Shown here: in pieces, positions 1 through 11,309 of the stretch
Layout of the letters: the number at the start of each line of letters is the position of its first letter
Numbering within the stretch: the first letter of the stretch is position 1
Origin: Aquarana catesbeiana
Lineage: Eukaryota > Chordata > Amphibia > Anura > Ranidae
DNA length: 64,000 nt
Assembly (NCBI RefSeq): GCF_042186555.1
Contig: NC_133333.1
Coordinates: 219,544,757-219,608,756, forward strand
Reading direction: 5' to 3'
Position numbers and translations under genes: made by a program
Notes under the pieces: generated by a model
Told to the model about the DNA's origin: nothing
Database searches by the model: none
Seen by the model: the letters and a program-made list of their open reading frames with translations, nothing else

Positions 1-39
1 CTTCTAACTTCAGCTTGGTCAATTAAGCTTTGACAATAA

Positions 40-339
40 GGCTCCATTCACATTAGTGCGACTTGTCATACAAGTTGCAGCCCATGTATTTCAATGGAAG
101 CCATTCACATCTATGTGACCTAAAGTCGCAGCAACTTTAAAAAGGTTCCAGCACTACTTTCATGCAACTTGAGTGCCATAGACTGCAATGTAAACTGTCA
201 AAAGTTGAGATATATATAGGAGTTGCATCTTAATGTTGTCTGTGCAACAGTCATAGCCAAAGTCGCATCCAAGTCGCACCCATTCAAAATTGCAATGGAA
301 ATCGCACGACTTTGGAATCACACAAGTGTGAATGGAGCC
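40..339. mobile_element. Harbinger-type MITE with TAA target duplication
   Basis: The element begins GGCTCCATTCACAT and ends with the inverse, GTGTGAATGGAGCC. It is flanked by TAA at 37-39 and 340-342. The interior repeats variants of AAGTCGCA on both strands, so the element is partly palindromic. A 3-bp TWA duplication is typical of PIF/Harbinger transposons; the superfamily call is inferred from this. There is no coding capacity. Confidence 0.75.
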
Positions 340-342
340 TAA

Positions 343-640
343 AACCTAGAAGCTAATTGCTTACCATGCACCAGCTGCACCAGATTCTGCATGCACCACT
401 TTTAGTAAATCTCTCCCAATGTCTCATTCGATCCCATGCCCTACTCCATAGGGTAGGTTTCCATACACTGCACTGATGATGAGCACAAAGCCAGAAACAG
501 CTGTGTGCAATTTGGAATAAATGGCTCTATAATATTAAATATATCTATAATATTAGGCTATAATTGCATTATATACCATGGGTTCTGGATGTGCATCTAG
601 CTGATGGGACGTAAAGCAGGGCTGCACAAATCCTAGGTCA
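343..640. other. Spacer, nothing recognised
   Basis: No repeat ends, tandem array or protein similarity is visible. It is AT-rich with short direct repeats of TATAATATTA near 530-555. Confidence 0.4.
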
Positions 641-786
641 CCACAGCGACTGAAAAATTGCGTTCTGTCGCTTGGGCTTTTGTCAGCCGTCTCACTTGCT
701 GACCGTGCTATAGCCAAAAGATGGCTACAGTGGTGTGGTCGTCCAGTTCTGGGAGGGCGTCTATTGACATCCTCCCGGAACCTCGC

Positions 787-818
787 CCCCCCCCCCCACA
801 CACACACACACCCCCCCC
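787..818. repeat. C-tract and CA microsatellite
   Basis: Runs of C flank a (CA)n stretch. Short ORFs here on both strands are low-complexity artefacts. Confidence 0.85.
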
Positions 819-1189
819 TGGGGAGCACATCGGGTGTGCTCTGTGATCGCTGTGTCCTTTAGACACATCTGAGCACAGATCAAGGTAGTAAAAGGCCAAT
901 CACAGAATCACAGTGACTCTTTATCCAATCGCAGCTGATCACATGTAAACAAATGCTGGTTATCGGCATTTCCTTTCCTCAGTGCTGTCACAGTGTGAGG
1001 AAATGAAAGTTGATAATTGGCTATCCTGTGACAAGGGACATTTACACTGATGATCAATGCCCTGATTATCAGTGTAAATGTCCCCTATCACAGGATAGCC
1101 GCTTATGCAGCCATATCTGTGCCAATCAGTGCGGCATATCAGTGCAGCCTCTTTTTTTTTTTTTTTATCAAATTATTATTATTTTCATA

Positions 1190-1318
1190 CAGGTTTTATA
1201 TAGCGCCAACAGTTTGCGCAGCACTTTGCAACATAAGGGCAGACATTACAGTTACATTACAATTTGGTACAAGAGGAATCAGAGGGCCCTGCTCGTTAGA
1301 GCTTACAATCAGATAATT
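1190..1318 (-). mobile_element. LINE 3-prime tail fragment (ATT-tailed family)
   Basis: It contains the block TTTATATAGCGCCAACAG, followed by an inverted-sense 'ACTTTGCAACATAA' block. The same block recurs at about 55130 (minus) and 59850 (plus). In those copies the end next to it is an (ATT)n or (AAT)n tail, which sets the orientation. Only the extreme 3-prime end is present. Confidence 0.6.
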
Positions 1319-1525
1319 TTTTTATTATTTTTCCATATACAAACAAAATCAAAAACACACAAAACATAACCATCACATATCCTCACCCAAAAACAACATA
1401 CAAAAAAGAAAAAAACAAAAAAAAGTGCAGCCTCATTAGTGCCCATCAGTGCAGCCTTATCAGTGCCCATCAGTAAAGAAGAAAAATTACTTATTTGAAA
1501 GTTTTATAACAGAAATGAAGAATAA

Positions 1526-1990
1526 GGCTCGGTTCACACTGGGGCGACTTGGGATCCGACTTGTACGCCCTCAAGTCGCCCCAAGTCGCCCCAAGTCGCT
1601 TTACATTTAGATTATCATGGTAGGCAATGGGAGCGTCTTAATTGACACTACTGAAGTCGCTCCGACTTCAGAAAAGGTTCCTGTACTACTTCTATCCGAC
1701 TTGTAGGCGACTTGTACCCATTCAACTCAATGTAAGTCGCCTGCAAGTCGGATCTCTCTGTAAAGTCAAGCGACTTTGCAGAGAAAACCCCTCCCTCCCC
1801 CCCTCCCTCCCAGAGAGGTGATTGGCCACAGGCGAAGTCGCCTGTCATGGAGGCGACTTCAAGTCGCCTCGTAATTTGCCGAAGTCGCGCTGAAGTCGCG
1901 CTAAAGTCGCGCTAAAGTCGCGCTGAAGCCGCGTTGAAGTCGCGGTACAAAGTCGCGCTAAAGTCGTGTTGCCCATGTGTGAACCGACCC
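1526..1990. mobile_element. Harbinger-type MITE, TAA duplication
   Basis: The left terminus is GGCTCGGTTCACAC and the right terminus is GTGTGAACCGACCC. TAA flanks it at 1523-1525 and 1991-1993. The right interior (1860-1970) is a run of short repeats close to AAGTCGCGCT. The termini resemble the element at 28951-29213. Confidence 0.75.
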
Positions 1991-2210
1991 TAAGGGTTTT
2001 TTTCTACAAAACTTTCAGTCTTTTTTTGTTTGTTTAGCACATAAAAAAAACCCAGTGGCGATTAAATACCGCCAAATGAAAAATGTAATTTGTGTACAGT
2101 GTTACATGACCGCGCAATTGTCATTCAAACTATGACACCACTGAAAGCTTAAAATTGGCCTGGGCAGGAAGGGGGTTGAAAGTTCCTGGAAGGCAAGTGG
2201 TTAAAAAAAA

Positions 2211-3228
2211 AAAAAAACTGGCTCCTAACTTTTTTAGGTGGCTCCTAGATTCAAAGCAAATTTGTCAAGCCCTGATATAAAGTAATAATTTGTATGGTTC
2301 CACCCACTGTCCTGAAATGAGGAATAATTTTCCTATTTTGGGGATAAGTGATGGAATGGGACATGTGAATACCTACTGTTCTAGGAAGGCTTTGCTGTAC
2401 TACGCACTGATTCAGTTGGAGGGCTTTGTGATTGCTTCAGTCCCTTCTCACCATACCATGTATATTTGTACTGTTACGTTATGTATTGAAATGATAAATA
2501 TAGAATGTTCTTTTCTCCAGGCTTTTAGGCAATCTGTTGCAGATACAAAGCGATTCCGCGTATGGCCTGACGGATAATTTGCAGCTTTAAGGATGCAGAT
2601 GTAAACTGCGGCACGTTTTGTAAAAAGATGTTTTCAGCCTCCGAAACAAGCCCAGAGCGGAGACTTACGGCGACTCCCAGAGAACGGCAGCTAAATAATG
2701 ACAGATATTACTCTGCCTAACCTGCTCGGCTCTATTCCTGGAGGAAAATGGCGTAATGAGCGCGCGCTGCACCGCCGACCAGGAAATCTCCGCACTGCAT
2801 ACAAAACCGGGGGCGAGGAAAATGCTTTTACTCTTCTGCAACAGGAAGAGGACTGGTCTTTGGTCTGCTACAAACCTCGTCCTTTAAACAGCTGTGGTGC
2901 CTGACACCCTCATAAACTTTGGGGATGATTTATAAGAGGTTAAAGTGATATTTTTAAAATCCGACTAAAGTTTAGCAACAAAATAAATTGAGAGCGATAC
3001 AACAAAACGAAAAAAAAAAAAGTTTTTGATCCTTAAGCTATAGTAAACAAGCTGATCATTTATTATGTGCACTGCATGGATCTAACAGTTGTACACTTGT
3101 TGAAAAATTCAGAAAGCAGCTTATTTGTCATGTCAACCGCCGTGCTTTAAATTTTATTCTCTTCTCTCTACCTGCCAAAGAAGTGCCATTGTTAATATCG
3201 CCCTCTTCATTTTGGCGCACACCGCACT
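2211..3228. other. Spacer without recognised genes
   Basis: No TIRs, tandem arrays or domain-like translations are visible. The short open frames around 2290-2577 and 2698-2904 show no motif I recognise. The sequence has balanced composition and could be single-copy. Confidence 0.4.
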
Positions 3229-3230
3229 CC

Positions 3231-3679
3231 TATGCCCCGTACACACGATCGGACTTTCCGACAACAAAACCGTGGAATTTTGTTCGAAGGTTGTTGGCTC
3301 CAACTTGCATACACACGGTCACACAAATGTTGGCCAACAATTACGAACGTAGTGATGTACAAGACGTACGGCGAGCCGATAAAAAGGAAGTTCTATGGTC
3401 ATGTGATATTTTCATTACCAACGCTAGTTGTAGCGCTTCCGGCTCGTACTTGATTCCGAGCATGCGTGAACTTTTGTGCGACGGACTTGTGTACACACGA
3501 TCGGAAAGTCCAACAACAAAGTTTTGTTGGCGGAAAATTTGAGAACCTGTTAGCCAACATTTGTTGGCTGATAGACCGCCAACAAATATTCGATGGAGCA
3601 TACACACGGTTGGACTTTCAGCCAACAAGCTCACATCCAAAATTCCTTGTCAAAAAGTCTGATCGTATGTACGCAGCAT
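3231..3679. mobile_element. MITE of the GTACACACGATCGGAC family
   Basis: Its terminal inverted repeats are TATGCCCCGTACACACGATC on the left and the complement of GATCGTATGTACGCAGCATA on the right. Related ends occur at 25454-25888, 29311-29662 and 58330-58725. The last of these has TAA on both sides, suggesting a Harbinger-type origin. Short ORFs on both strands here reflect the palindromic structure. Confidence 0.75.
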
Positions 3680-4100
3680 AATGGTCATAAATCATAAGTA
3701 TCTGACATGTACTGTAAATAATGGCTTCCGCTAGTGGTGGATGGCAGGCGTACCAAGGCCACTGAAGAGGGATCATTCAGCTATCACAGCCCCTCATTTA
3801 CCATCAGGACTCAACCCAACATCCCACGGTTTGTTGACCCATCACTGACCTGCGTAAAAGAATCTTTAAGCTAATCTCCTTTTATCGATCTCGTTTGAAC
3901 TAAAGACCACTCTGGATTGACTAGGTCAGTCGCTAGTCAGATGGGTGGTAGTGTGGGCAAGTAGGAGGAGTTCCTTCCTATAGGTTGTGCCCAATATTGG
4001 ATAAAGATGGTGAACCCTCTTGGGGTTTGGGCTACTGCCTTTTTTTAGTACAGCCTTGAGGTAATTTCCGCATGTAGACTTGGAAAAGTAGGAAAGAAGG
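3680..4100. other. Spacer, nothing recognised
   Basis: No repeat ends or coding signal could be identified. Confidence 0.35.
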
Positions 4101-4182
4101 AGTGCCCAATGTCCAAAGAAATAAGAGTTTAATAGTAGATAAAAAGATGTTTATGGAGATGGAGGTGGCAAACATGCACATC

Positions 4183-4230
4183 AAGCCAACATGTTTCGGG
4201 GGGAAAGTAGTTCCTCCTTCTTCGGCGCTT
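4183..4230 (-). ncRNA. Degenerate hammerhead-like motif
   Basis: On the minus strand the order is AAGC (stem I), CCGAAGA, an A, an imperfect GC-rich hairpin, GAAACAUGUU, then GCUU (stem I). The hammerhead core is CUGANGA...GAAA...NUH. Here U4 of the core reads C and stem II has mismatches, so it is probably inactive. The layout, including an extra A after the core and a tiny 'GAAAC-NN-GU' stem III, is the same as at 48.5 and 57.8 kb. Confidence 0.4.
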
Positions 4231-6159
4231 TTGCGTTTTTTGCCAGCTACTTAAATGGGAAAGGTTCCCAAACAGGATACCTATTTGCAAGGTTTTGTAA
4301 TTGGTGATGACAGCTGGTTGGCGAGATCTTTAGGGTTGGACTGGAGGGAAGGAGAGAGAGGAGCAGCACATGCAGGATGAAGTGAAGGGGAGAGAAGGGG
4401 TTTCCCTGGCAGCAGAAATTATGTGGAGAGAAGGAGAAGTGAAGAAACACTCCTTATATCTATAGCAGCAACTCAATTCTATAACCAGTGAGGAAAGTGT
4501 ATATGGGTGGAGTATTTCTTTAAAGGCGCTCAACCAATGCTAGCCAGCAAATGCAGCCTGATGCAAGACTTTATTAAATGCAGAGGTCTCAGCTGCATGT
4601 ATTGCATTCATTATACCATATGTCAAATCCAAATGTTGTGCCATGGTACTTCTGTTCTGTGCTCTCCTCTATTGAGATATGTATAACAGGTCTAGTCTAC
4701 AGCATTTCTCTACCAGTCAGCAAGGCCCAGCTTTGCAGAGTTTTCTGTGTAGGACATTGATGTGCTGTGAGGTCTTATTATGAGATTTCTGTTCATGGTA
4801 CCAGTGTCTGCATTGTATTTAGGGCCTAGGACTAGATAGAAGAGGCAGATGCCTTGGGCACTTCAGCAGGAGGAGGGCACAAAAAGGGCAAGACCTGCAA
4901 CCTATGCTTCTGAAGTAGTTCATAGGGGTGGGGCACTTTGGCCTTCCTGCCTTGGGTAATAAAAGACCTTGTCCCAGCACTGATGGTAATATTCGTAGTG
5001 TAGGTGTGAAGCAGCAATAGACTTTGCTGGTGGTGGGTAAGCCTGTGGTGGATAAACTCATTGTGGGTTCCTTGGAGTGGTCCCTTCAAGTACGTGAAGA
5101 TTGTTGGAGGTGGGTAGGGAGCATATTGAATGAAAATAAAGTCTTGGAGATTCCAGCCGGTTGAAGAACAAGGATAGCTGTGTTTTCTAACATAATAATA
5201 AAGTTAATGCAATTCAGGGGATAGGGGGTTTCCCTTCTTCAGGGGTTTGGTAATGGAAAATATGTTGGTCATGAGCACTGCAATCTGTGTCCTCCTACCT
5301 GGCCAGACTCCAGGAGCCGCAAGTCGCAACCTGGAGATTATTGGTGTGTAAGCCATGTGAATAGAAGTAAATGCTGTTGGGATTGTTCTTAGCAACTGTG
5401 ATGCTGTTTTACATTTGAGCTGATATATGTTTAAAACTGTTGGCTAATCAATGAAGGATTTTGAATTATATGCAGTCTTTTTATTTTACTTTGTGTCTGA
5501 AAGAAGACCAGTGCAGAATTGAACCAGTGAAACTTGTCTGTGCAAAGTTTGCCATGGGGATATACAAAACGATGCTGGTCTTTCATAATAGAAGGCAAGA
5601 CATTTAGTGAGTGTGTTTCCAGTTTTAGGTTGAGGGTAGTGAAAAGGCACATGGAGATGAACCGATAAGAAGACACACTGTTTCGGAAGATTTTTTTTTT
5701 TTTTAATATTCTGACTTATTTGAATTTTAGTGTTTTAATTCTCATCTGTATTCATTGTTACAAATTGTGTATCATTGCATGTGGTGTTACTTTGACCCGA
5801 TGAGGTTGGTCCCTTAATGGGAGTACTGCCTGTAACTCCAATTGGCAGCTCTGGAGAGAAGAGTCAAATTATGCCACAGAACCCCCTCACCTATTCCTCT
5901 GAGATGTGCTGGTAAGACTTGGAGAGAGCTTCATGGTGCCCTCTCCACCCTATGTTGGTGTTATTAATCAGGAGGGGGTCCAACAAGCACCTAAGACTTT
6001 ACAACTACCAGTGCATGGAGATTAGACACTTGGCACAAATCTCAAAACTTGAGACCGACCAACACTGGAACGCTGACAGCCTTGACCAACCCTTGTATAA
6101 ATGAAAGGTTAACATGGGTCACGTGACTAAAACTTTATGGGGAGATCCAGCCAGAAATA
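4231..6159. other. Long spacer without recognised genes
   Basis: No ORF has a recognisable domain, and no TIR or LTR was found. Apart from an A/T homopolymer near 5690-5704 the sequence is unremarkable. It may include low-copy genomic DNA or very old repeats. Confidence 0.4.
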
Positions 6160-6564
6160 TATAATATAGCATAGCATACTAGCTCATTATGAATTACTTA
6201 CCTGAGATCGAAGCCCCCGCAGCGGTCCTCGTTCACCGATCCGGCGGTCGACATCTCTCCCGGGGCTTACTTCCAGGTATCGCGGCTCCGGCACTATGAT
6301 TGGCCAGAGCCACGATGACGTTACTCCCGCTCATGCACGTGGGAGCTGCTGGTAACGGCACAGTTTAACTGAAGCAATAACACGTATGTGCCATTGCTTC
6401 AGTTTGCTTAACTGCGCATGTGCCGATGACATCGGCACATGCAAATACAGGGATATCTCCTAAACTGTGCAGGTTTAGGAGATATCCAGTGTAGCTACAG
6501 GTAAGCCTAATTATAGGCTTGCCTGTAGTAAAAAGTGGTTGTAAAAGGGTTTACAACCACTTTA
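6160..6564 (-). repeat. Hairpin-rich MITE-like repeat
   Basis: Several short perfect or near-perfect hairpins lie in a row. ACTGAAGCAATAACAC pairs with GTGCCATTGCTTCAGT, GGATATCTCCTAAAC with GTTTAGGAGATATCC, and TAAGCCTA with TAGGCTTG. The right terminus is itself a hairpin built on AGTGGTTGTAAA/TTTACAACCACT. No duplication could be assigned; the left end is probably truncated. Confidence 0.55.
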
Positions 6565-8196
6565 ACTCTTTCTAACCCTTCAGTAATCAGGCTCCACCCT
6601 TTTCTGACTATGACTTGTGGTAGTGACCACACAACAAAGGTTAGAATTTTACATTCAGCTCTCTGTAGATAAAAATGGAAAAGAGTTTCCAGCTTTTGAG
6701 CATTCCATTGCGTGGAATGGCTAGTTATTGAGCCTACAGAAACAGAACAATGCCTCCCTCGGGTCCAAATGTGTTTTTCACCTTAACAAAAGCAGAAACA
6801 AATGTAGTTCTCACTGTAAAGCTGAACTCAAGGCAAATATTTGACCTTTGTATCCATATCATCTGTACAGTGAACCTCAGACTAGGAAATGGTGGGGCAG
6901 GAGCCTATCAGGAGTGCTGCAGTGTTCATGTGCTGACAAAGAACATGCACAGAGGAGGAGAGAGCAGAGAGGTGAACTATCAGCCTGCTGCTTCTCCTTT
7001 ATTGTCCAATCACAGCCTGGAGGTGGGGAGGTGACCAAACTCTAGTTCCAAACTACTGCATAGTAAAGTCAGGTCATCAGACTGGCTGTACTTAGCAGGC
7101 CTGTGCAAATCCTAGGACTAGACAGACAGCCTTGCAAATCCTTTGGCAGGTAAAACAGCTGCTTATATGATTGCCCAGATACTGGCTTTAAATATTTATA
7201 GTGGATGTCTGTGTTTTGTTTGCTGAATTCTGCTTTACTGCCGCTTACGCCCTAAGTATTTGGACACGGCAGCCGTCAATCACGCTACGTTTCCATGCTC
7301 AGAGCTCAGCCCTGTTCTTTTACTGCCGCCAGAAAATGTTTTATAAATGAGCGGTTTGTTCATTAGAAATGTTTCAGTCCAGTAAATAGAGATGTCGGAG
7401 AGGCAGGCGATCCCCCTCATCACACGGATTGTGAAGTTTTGACGTGCCTCGCTTTGCCTGTGTCAGCAGTTTGGGGAGGGGTTACAGGGCGCCAGTGAAT
7501 AAATTAGCGGGAAGTAATTTTCCGCACGTGCGAGGCGGGAATGCACTGTGTCAGCAGCACCCTCTCATCTGAACATCGATTGTCTGGTAGCTGTGAAGCT
7601 TCGACTGACAGAAGAAGTTTCTATATGACAATAAATTGCTGAGAGCACAGGTGACGAACAAACAGTGAAATATGACATACCAACTGTCATCAGGACCGGG
7701 ACTGAATAATGGGGATTTATGGGAACAGACGAGGAACATGGATATTTGACCTCTCACATTGCTGATTGGTGGCTGCTCTAATGTCTCTGTAACCCTGATT
7801 TATCACAGGGCAATGGCACTTAAGGCATGCTTAAATGGCTCACAAATATTTGGACTGAAAGGCCACGTCAGCATACATTATGTACATGTTAGGGTTCCTA
7901 AAGTGCTCTTGTAGCTTGATAAATCAAGGCCATTGCATGCCAGCTTAAACAAGAGCTTTGACCTTATTAAAAAGCCATCTATTGGTTTAATGTGAGAAGC
8001 TAAAAAATCAGCAAACATACATTATGTGTGTCTGCTCACACTGGAACCTCATCCTCATCCTCGGTGATAGGACCTCATTATAACAAGTTGCAGGTTTAGA
8101 CAGAGGAACTCCACCTAACTTCCCACCAAATTAGCAGGGCACCTTTACAATAAAATAATGGTTTCCTGCACGCCTCCGCACACCAACCCTTGGCAG
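6565..8196. other. Spacer without recognised genes
   Basis: Nothing with a convincing domain. The 6780-7050 part may be an old MITE but I could not define its termini. The 7200-7780 part looks like ordinary single-copy sequence. Confidence 0.35.
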
Positions 8197-8312
8197 ATAG
8201 TTACATAGTAGGTAAGGTTGAATAAAGACATTAATGAATCCAGTTCAATCTGTGTAGGTGTATGTGTGTCAGTGTCGATAATTATTTCCCAAATCCCTGT
8301 ATGTTGTGTTCT
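8197..8312 (-). mobile_element. CR1 LINE 3-prime end, 5-prime truncated
   Basis: It starts TAGTTACATAGTAGGTAAGG and later carries AATCCCTGTATGTTG. Both blocks occur in the same order at the 3-prime end of the large CR1 element (about 42950-43040) and, inverted, at 40889-40998. Confidence 0.7.
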
Positions 8313-8804
8313 TTAACCCCTTCTCGACCAGCCGCCACAGTTGTACCTGCGGCAGGTTGGCTCCCCTGTAACTGTACATCGGTTCACCTTTTGACCACTA
8401 GGAGGCGCACGCTCTGCGAGCGATGACCTGCCGGGCACCGGTGATCGCTCATGACAGAGCGAGAACCGGGATCTGAGTGTGTAAACACCCAGATCCCGGT
8501 TCTCTCAGGGGAGAGGAGAGAGATCGGTGTTCATACCAAGTATGAACACCGATCTCTCTCCTCCCCTAGTCAGTCCCACCCCCCCCCACAGTTAGAAAAC
8601 ACACACATAGGGAACACAGTTAACCCCTTGATCGCCCCCTAGTGTTATCCCCTTCCCTGCCAGTGGCATTTATACAGTAATCAGTGCATTTTTATAGCAC
8701 TGATCGCTGTATAATTGTCAATGGCCCCAAAAATGTGTCAAAAGTGTCCAATTTGTCCGCCACAATATCGCAGTCCCAATAAAAATCGCAGGTTGGTGGC
8801 TGGG

Positions 8805-10226
8805 ATGGCTCGGACATGTTCCCCTAAAGCTCCTGACCAGGTCCGCCTGCATACAGCTAAAAGCAGCAAAAAAGCAAGGATACAGAACCTACAGGACACG
8901 CCACAAGATCTTCCTCGGCTCCCCCACCTCTCATCACGGAGTACTTCGCGGTCTCCCCTATGGGAAACACATTGGGCAGCCTGTCCCAGCCGCCCCCCCC
9001 CTGCCTCGTGGGGCTCCCGCCATCAGTGTGCACTGGCCAGGTCTCTCCAGGGAAACTTCAGCTCAGGAATGGGATCCACGCTCCTTACCACAAAGACCCC
9101 AGGCCCCCAGGGACAAGACACCCTCCTCATCCCCACAGCGCAGGGAGTCCAGCAAGGCCCCAGCGCATACCTCATCATCACGGACAAGCTGCAGGGGGCT
9201 TATTCACATACCGATTACCCTAATGCTACTGATCCAGCAGTGCAGCCTAACTCCAATGCCCCTCCACATACACCTCAGAGGGGATACCCCCCATCAACTG
9301 CTCCCTCCACTACAATGCGGGATTCATACCCCCCGTGCCAGACTGGACCCTGACCCTGAACCTGAGGCGTGCACATCATGGAGAGACTATGTTCGATGCT
9401 TGCCTACGAAACAGGACTTTCACATGCTTATTCAAGAGGTACGTTATACATGCAGATCTGAAATCAACATGCTTCGTACTGATCTACACCACCTTTCTGC
9501 CAAAGTTAGTTCCATAGAGGAAGAAGCGTATGATACGAAGATGGAACTCTCCCACATACACGACCGCTTGTCCACACAAGCCTCGGCCCTCAGAGAGTTT
9601 CAACGCCACCTCGAAGACCTCGATAATAGAGGCAGGCGAACAACATCAGGGTCCGTGGCCTCCCAGAAGCGACTCAGGATGAAGATCTTCTTGTGACACT
9701 GCAAGCTATCTTTAATAATGTATTGGGTCATCTGGAAAACCAGAGAGTTAAATTGGACCGGGCTCACCGCGCACTCCGCCCCCGTGGACCCAGACCACGA
9801 GATGTAATCTGCAGGGTTCACAACTATGCCCTGAAAGAGGACATAATGAGAAAAGCGCACAACATGCACACCATCGACTTCGATGGCGCCCCTATACAGC
9901 TATTTCCTGATTTTTCCTGGATCACCCTCCAGCAAAGAAGCTCCTTGCAACCACTCCTCACATTATTGAAGGAGCATGACTTTCGATATCACTGGGTCTT
10001 CCCTTTCAGCCTCACGGCAAAGAAGGATGGGAGGTCCACCACCCTACGGTACCCGGAGGACCTCCACTCATTCTGCAGGGAACTGGACATTCCGGTCCCG
10101 CCCACACCTGGATGGGACCCCCTTCCAACCCCTCCACCTCGCCCAGGGCCCTGGGTCGAAGTGAATGGGAGAAAACGCCAGAGGCCGCATCCCAATGGCC
10201 CTCCAACATCTGCTCATCAGAGATAA
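8805..10226 (+). pseudogene. L1 ORF1 protein, frameshifted
   Basis: L1 ORF1p is an RNA-binding chaperone that coats the LINE transcript. The ATG at 8805 opens a proline-rich N-terminus (frame of 8805). A frame change near 9330-9345 leads into a heptad-patterned segment (about 9410-9630) with LRTDLHHLSAKVSSIEEE, the expected coiled coil, ending in EDLDNRGRR. A second one-base shift near 9636 moves the RRM-like part (NIRVRGLPEATQDE) into the frame that contains RAHRALRPRGPRPRDVI and runs to the stop at 10226. That last segment also carries the C-terminal domain (DFSWITLQQR). Domain order fits the family; two shifts make it a pseudogene. Confidence 0.85.
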
Positions 10227-11309
10227 CTCTCCGTTGCTTTGAGGCATCTGACCACGCTGAGACTCAAGTATAGGATTCTCTATCCCTGTCTATCCTCCTA
10301 GATCTTACGGAATTACCCTGTTTTTCCCCCCTATTTAATCGAGGATTAGATTCTAATTGCCAAAATCTAGTATTACGGTTTTATGGTTTTGTCTCCATGC
10401 ATGTTCAGTTTGTATATTATTGATGACACGCCAATGTCATGATTTGGCTCTCCCAAACCACAGCAGGGGTCCCCCTTCTCTTGTCTACCCATTCCCCCCC
10501 CTTCCTCTCCCTATCCCCCCCCTTACCTTCCTCCGCCCTTCACTTTCACCATCCCCTACCCCCCCACCCTCTTCACCCCCCCTCCCCATACTACAACAGG
10601 GTATACCATTACGCCTAAATAATCACTCTCACCCCTCCTGGGTCCCTTTATGGGACACCAGGAGGGGTGCTAGGCTCCTACGCCTATCAGAGATCCCTAT
10701 ACTACTCCTTTTTGTTTATTACTGAGCGAATGATTGCACCAGTTTGCCTTACTTGAGGTTACAGCTTAGACCAATTGACATCCTAGTCACTAGTTGTTAA
10801 ATATAAGCTTTCTTTATCTGTTTGCTTTACTACGGTGTGCTGCATAATTACTTAACTGCAGGCGGTCCTGGGAGAGGGTGGTACCCGACCTGGATCTGTC
10901 CTATCCTCCCCCGGGAGATCTCCGAATGGCTCCCCATTCAACCCCCTTGGAAGGTACTGTCTTTACCTCCTATGTGGGGGGGGGGCCCTTCGAAGGTTTC
11001 CAACCCACCACCTTTCATAGGTGGGTTAAACTGTGATTGGTTATTACTCGATTTTGTACTAATTTTTGTTTTCTTTTTTGTCCACACTTCTCTCTACTCC
11101 TCTACTACTGGTATTTCCTCTCTCTCTTTCCTTCTTACCTACCATATTGTGGACGCCCCCTGCCTCTGGAGCCCAGGCCCCATTTGTAGAACCGTGTTCC
11201 TTAACCGGTACGTAACTCTCCTGAAGATTCAATTGTTCATCTTCCTACACATCCAGAACCACTTCAGTCGTCTTGGTAAGCTAATGTTCCCTTTTTTTAC
11301 CCACCCACT
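10227..11309 (+). other. Long inter-ORF spacer of the L1
   Basis: About 1.08 kb separate the two ORFs. The sequence is rich in C/T runs (10490-10590) and has an AGGAGGGGTG/CACCCCTCCT inverted pair near 10632-10672. Open frames here show no L1 domain. Mammalian L1 spacers are usually tens of bases, so this is long by that standard, though amphibian L1s may differ. Confidence 0.6.

Larger units (their letters stand above)
641..2200 (+). mobile_element. piggyBac-like non-autonomous remnant carrying two later insertions
   Basis: The right end (2095-2200) closes with GGCAAGTGG followed by TTAA at 2201-2204. It matches the right ends of other TTAA-flanked elements in this window, including the phrase AATTGGCCTGGGCAGGAAGG. 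The left end is not clear and is probably truncated near 641. The body holds a C-rich/CA tract (about 787-818), the CAGTGCCCATCAG short repeat and an inverted pair around 1030-1090. A LINE tail (about 1190-1318) and a MITE (1526-1990) are inserted inside it. Confidence 0.55.

Noticed and set aside
2698..2904. Small open frame starting MTDITLPNLLGSIPGGKWRN
   Set aside because: No recognisable family or neighbouring exons; length is within chance expectation.
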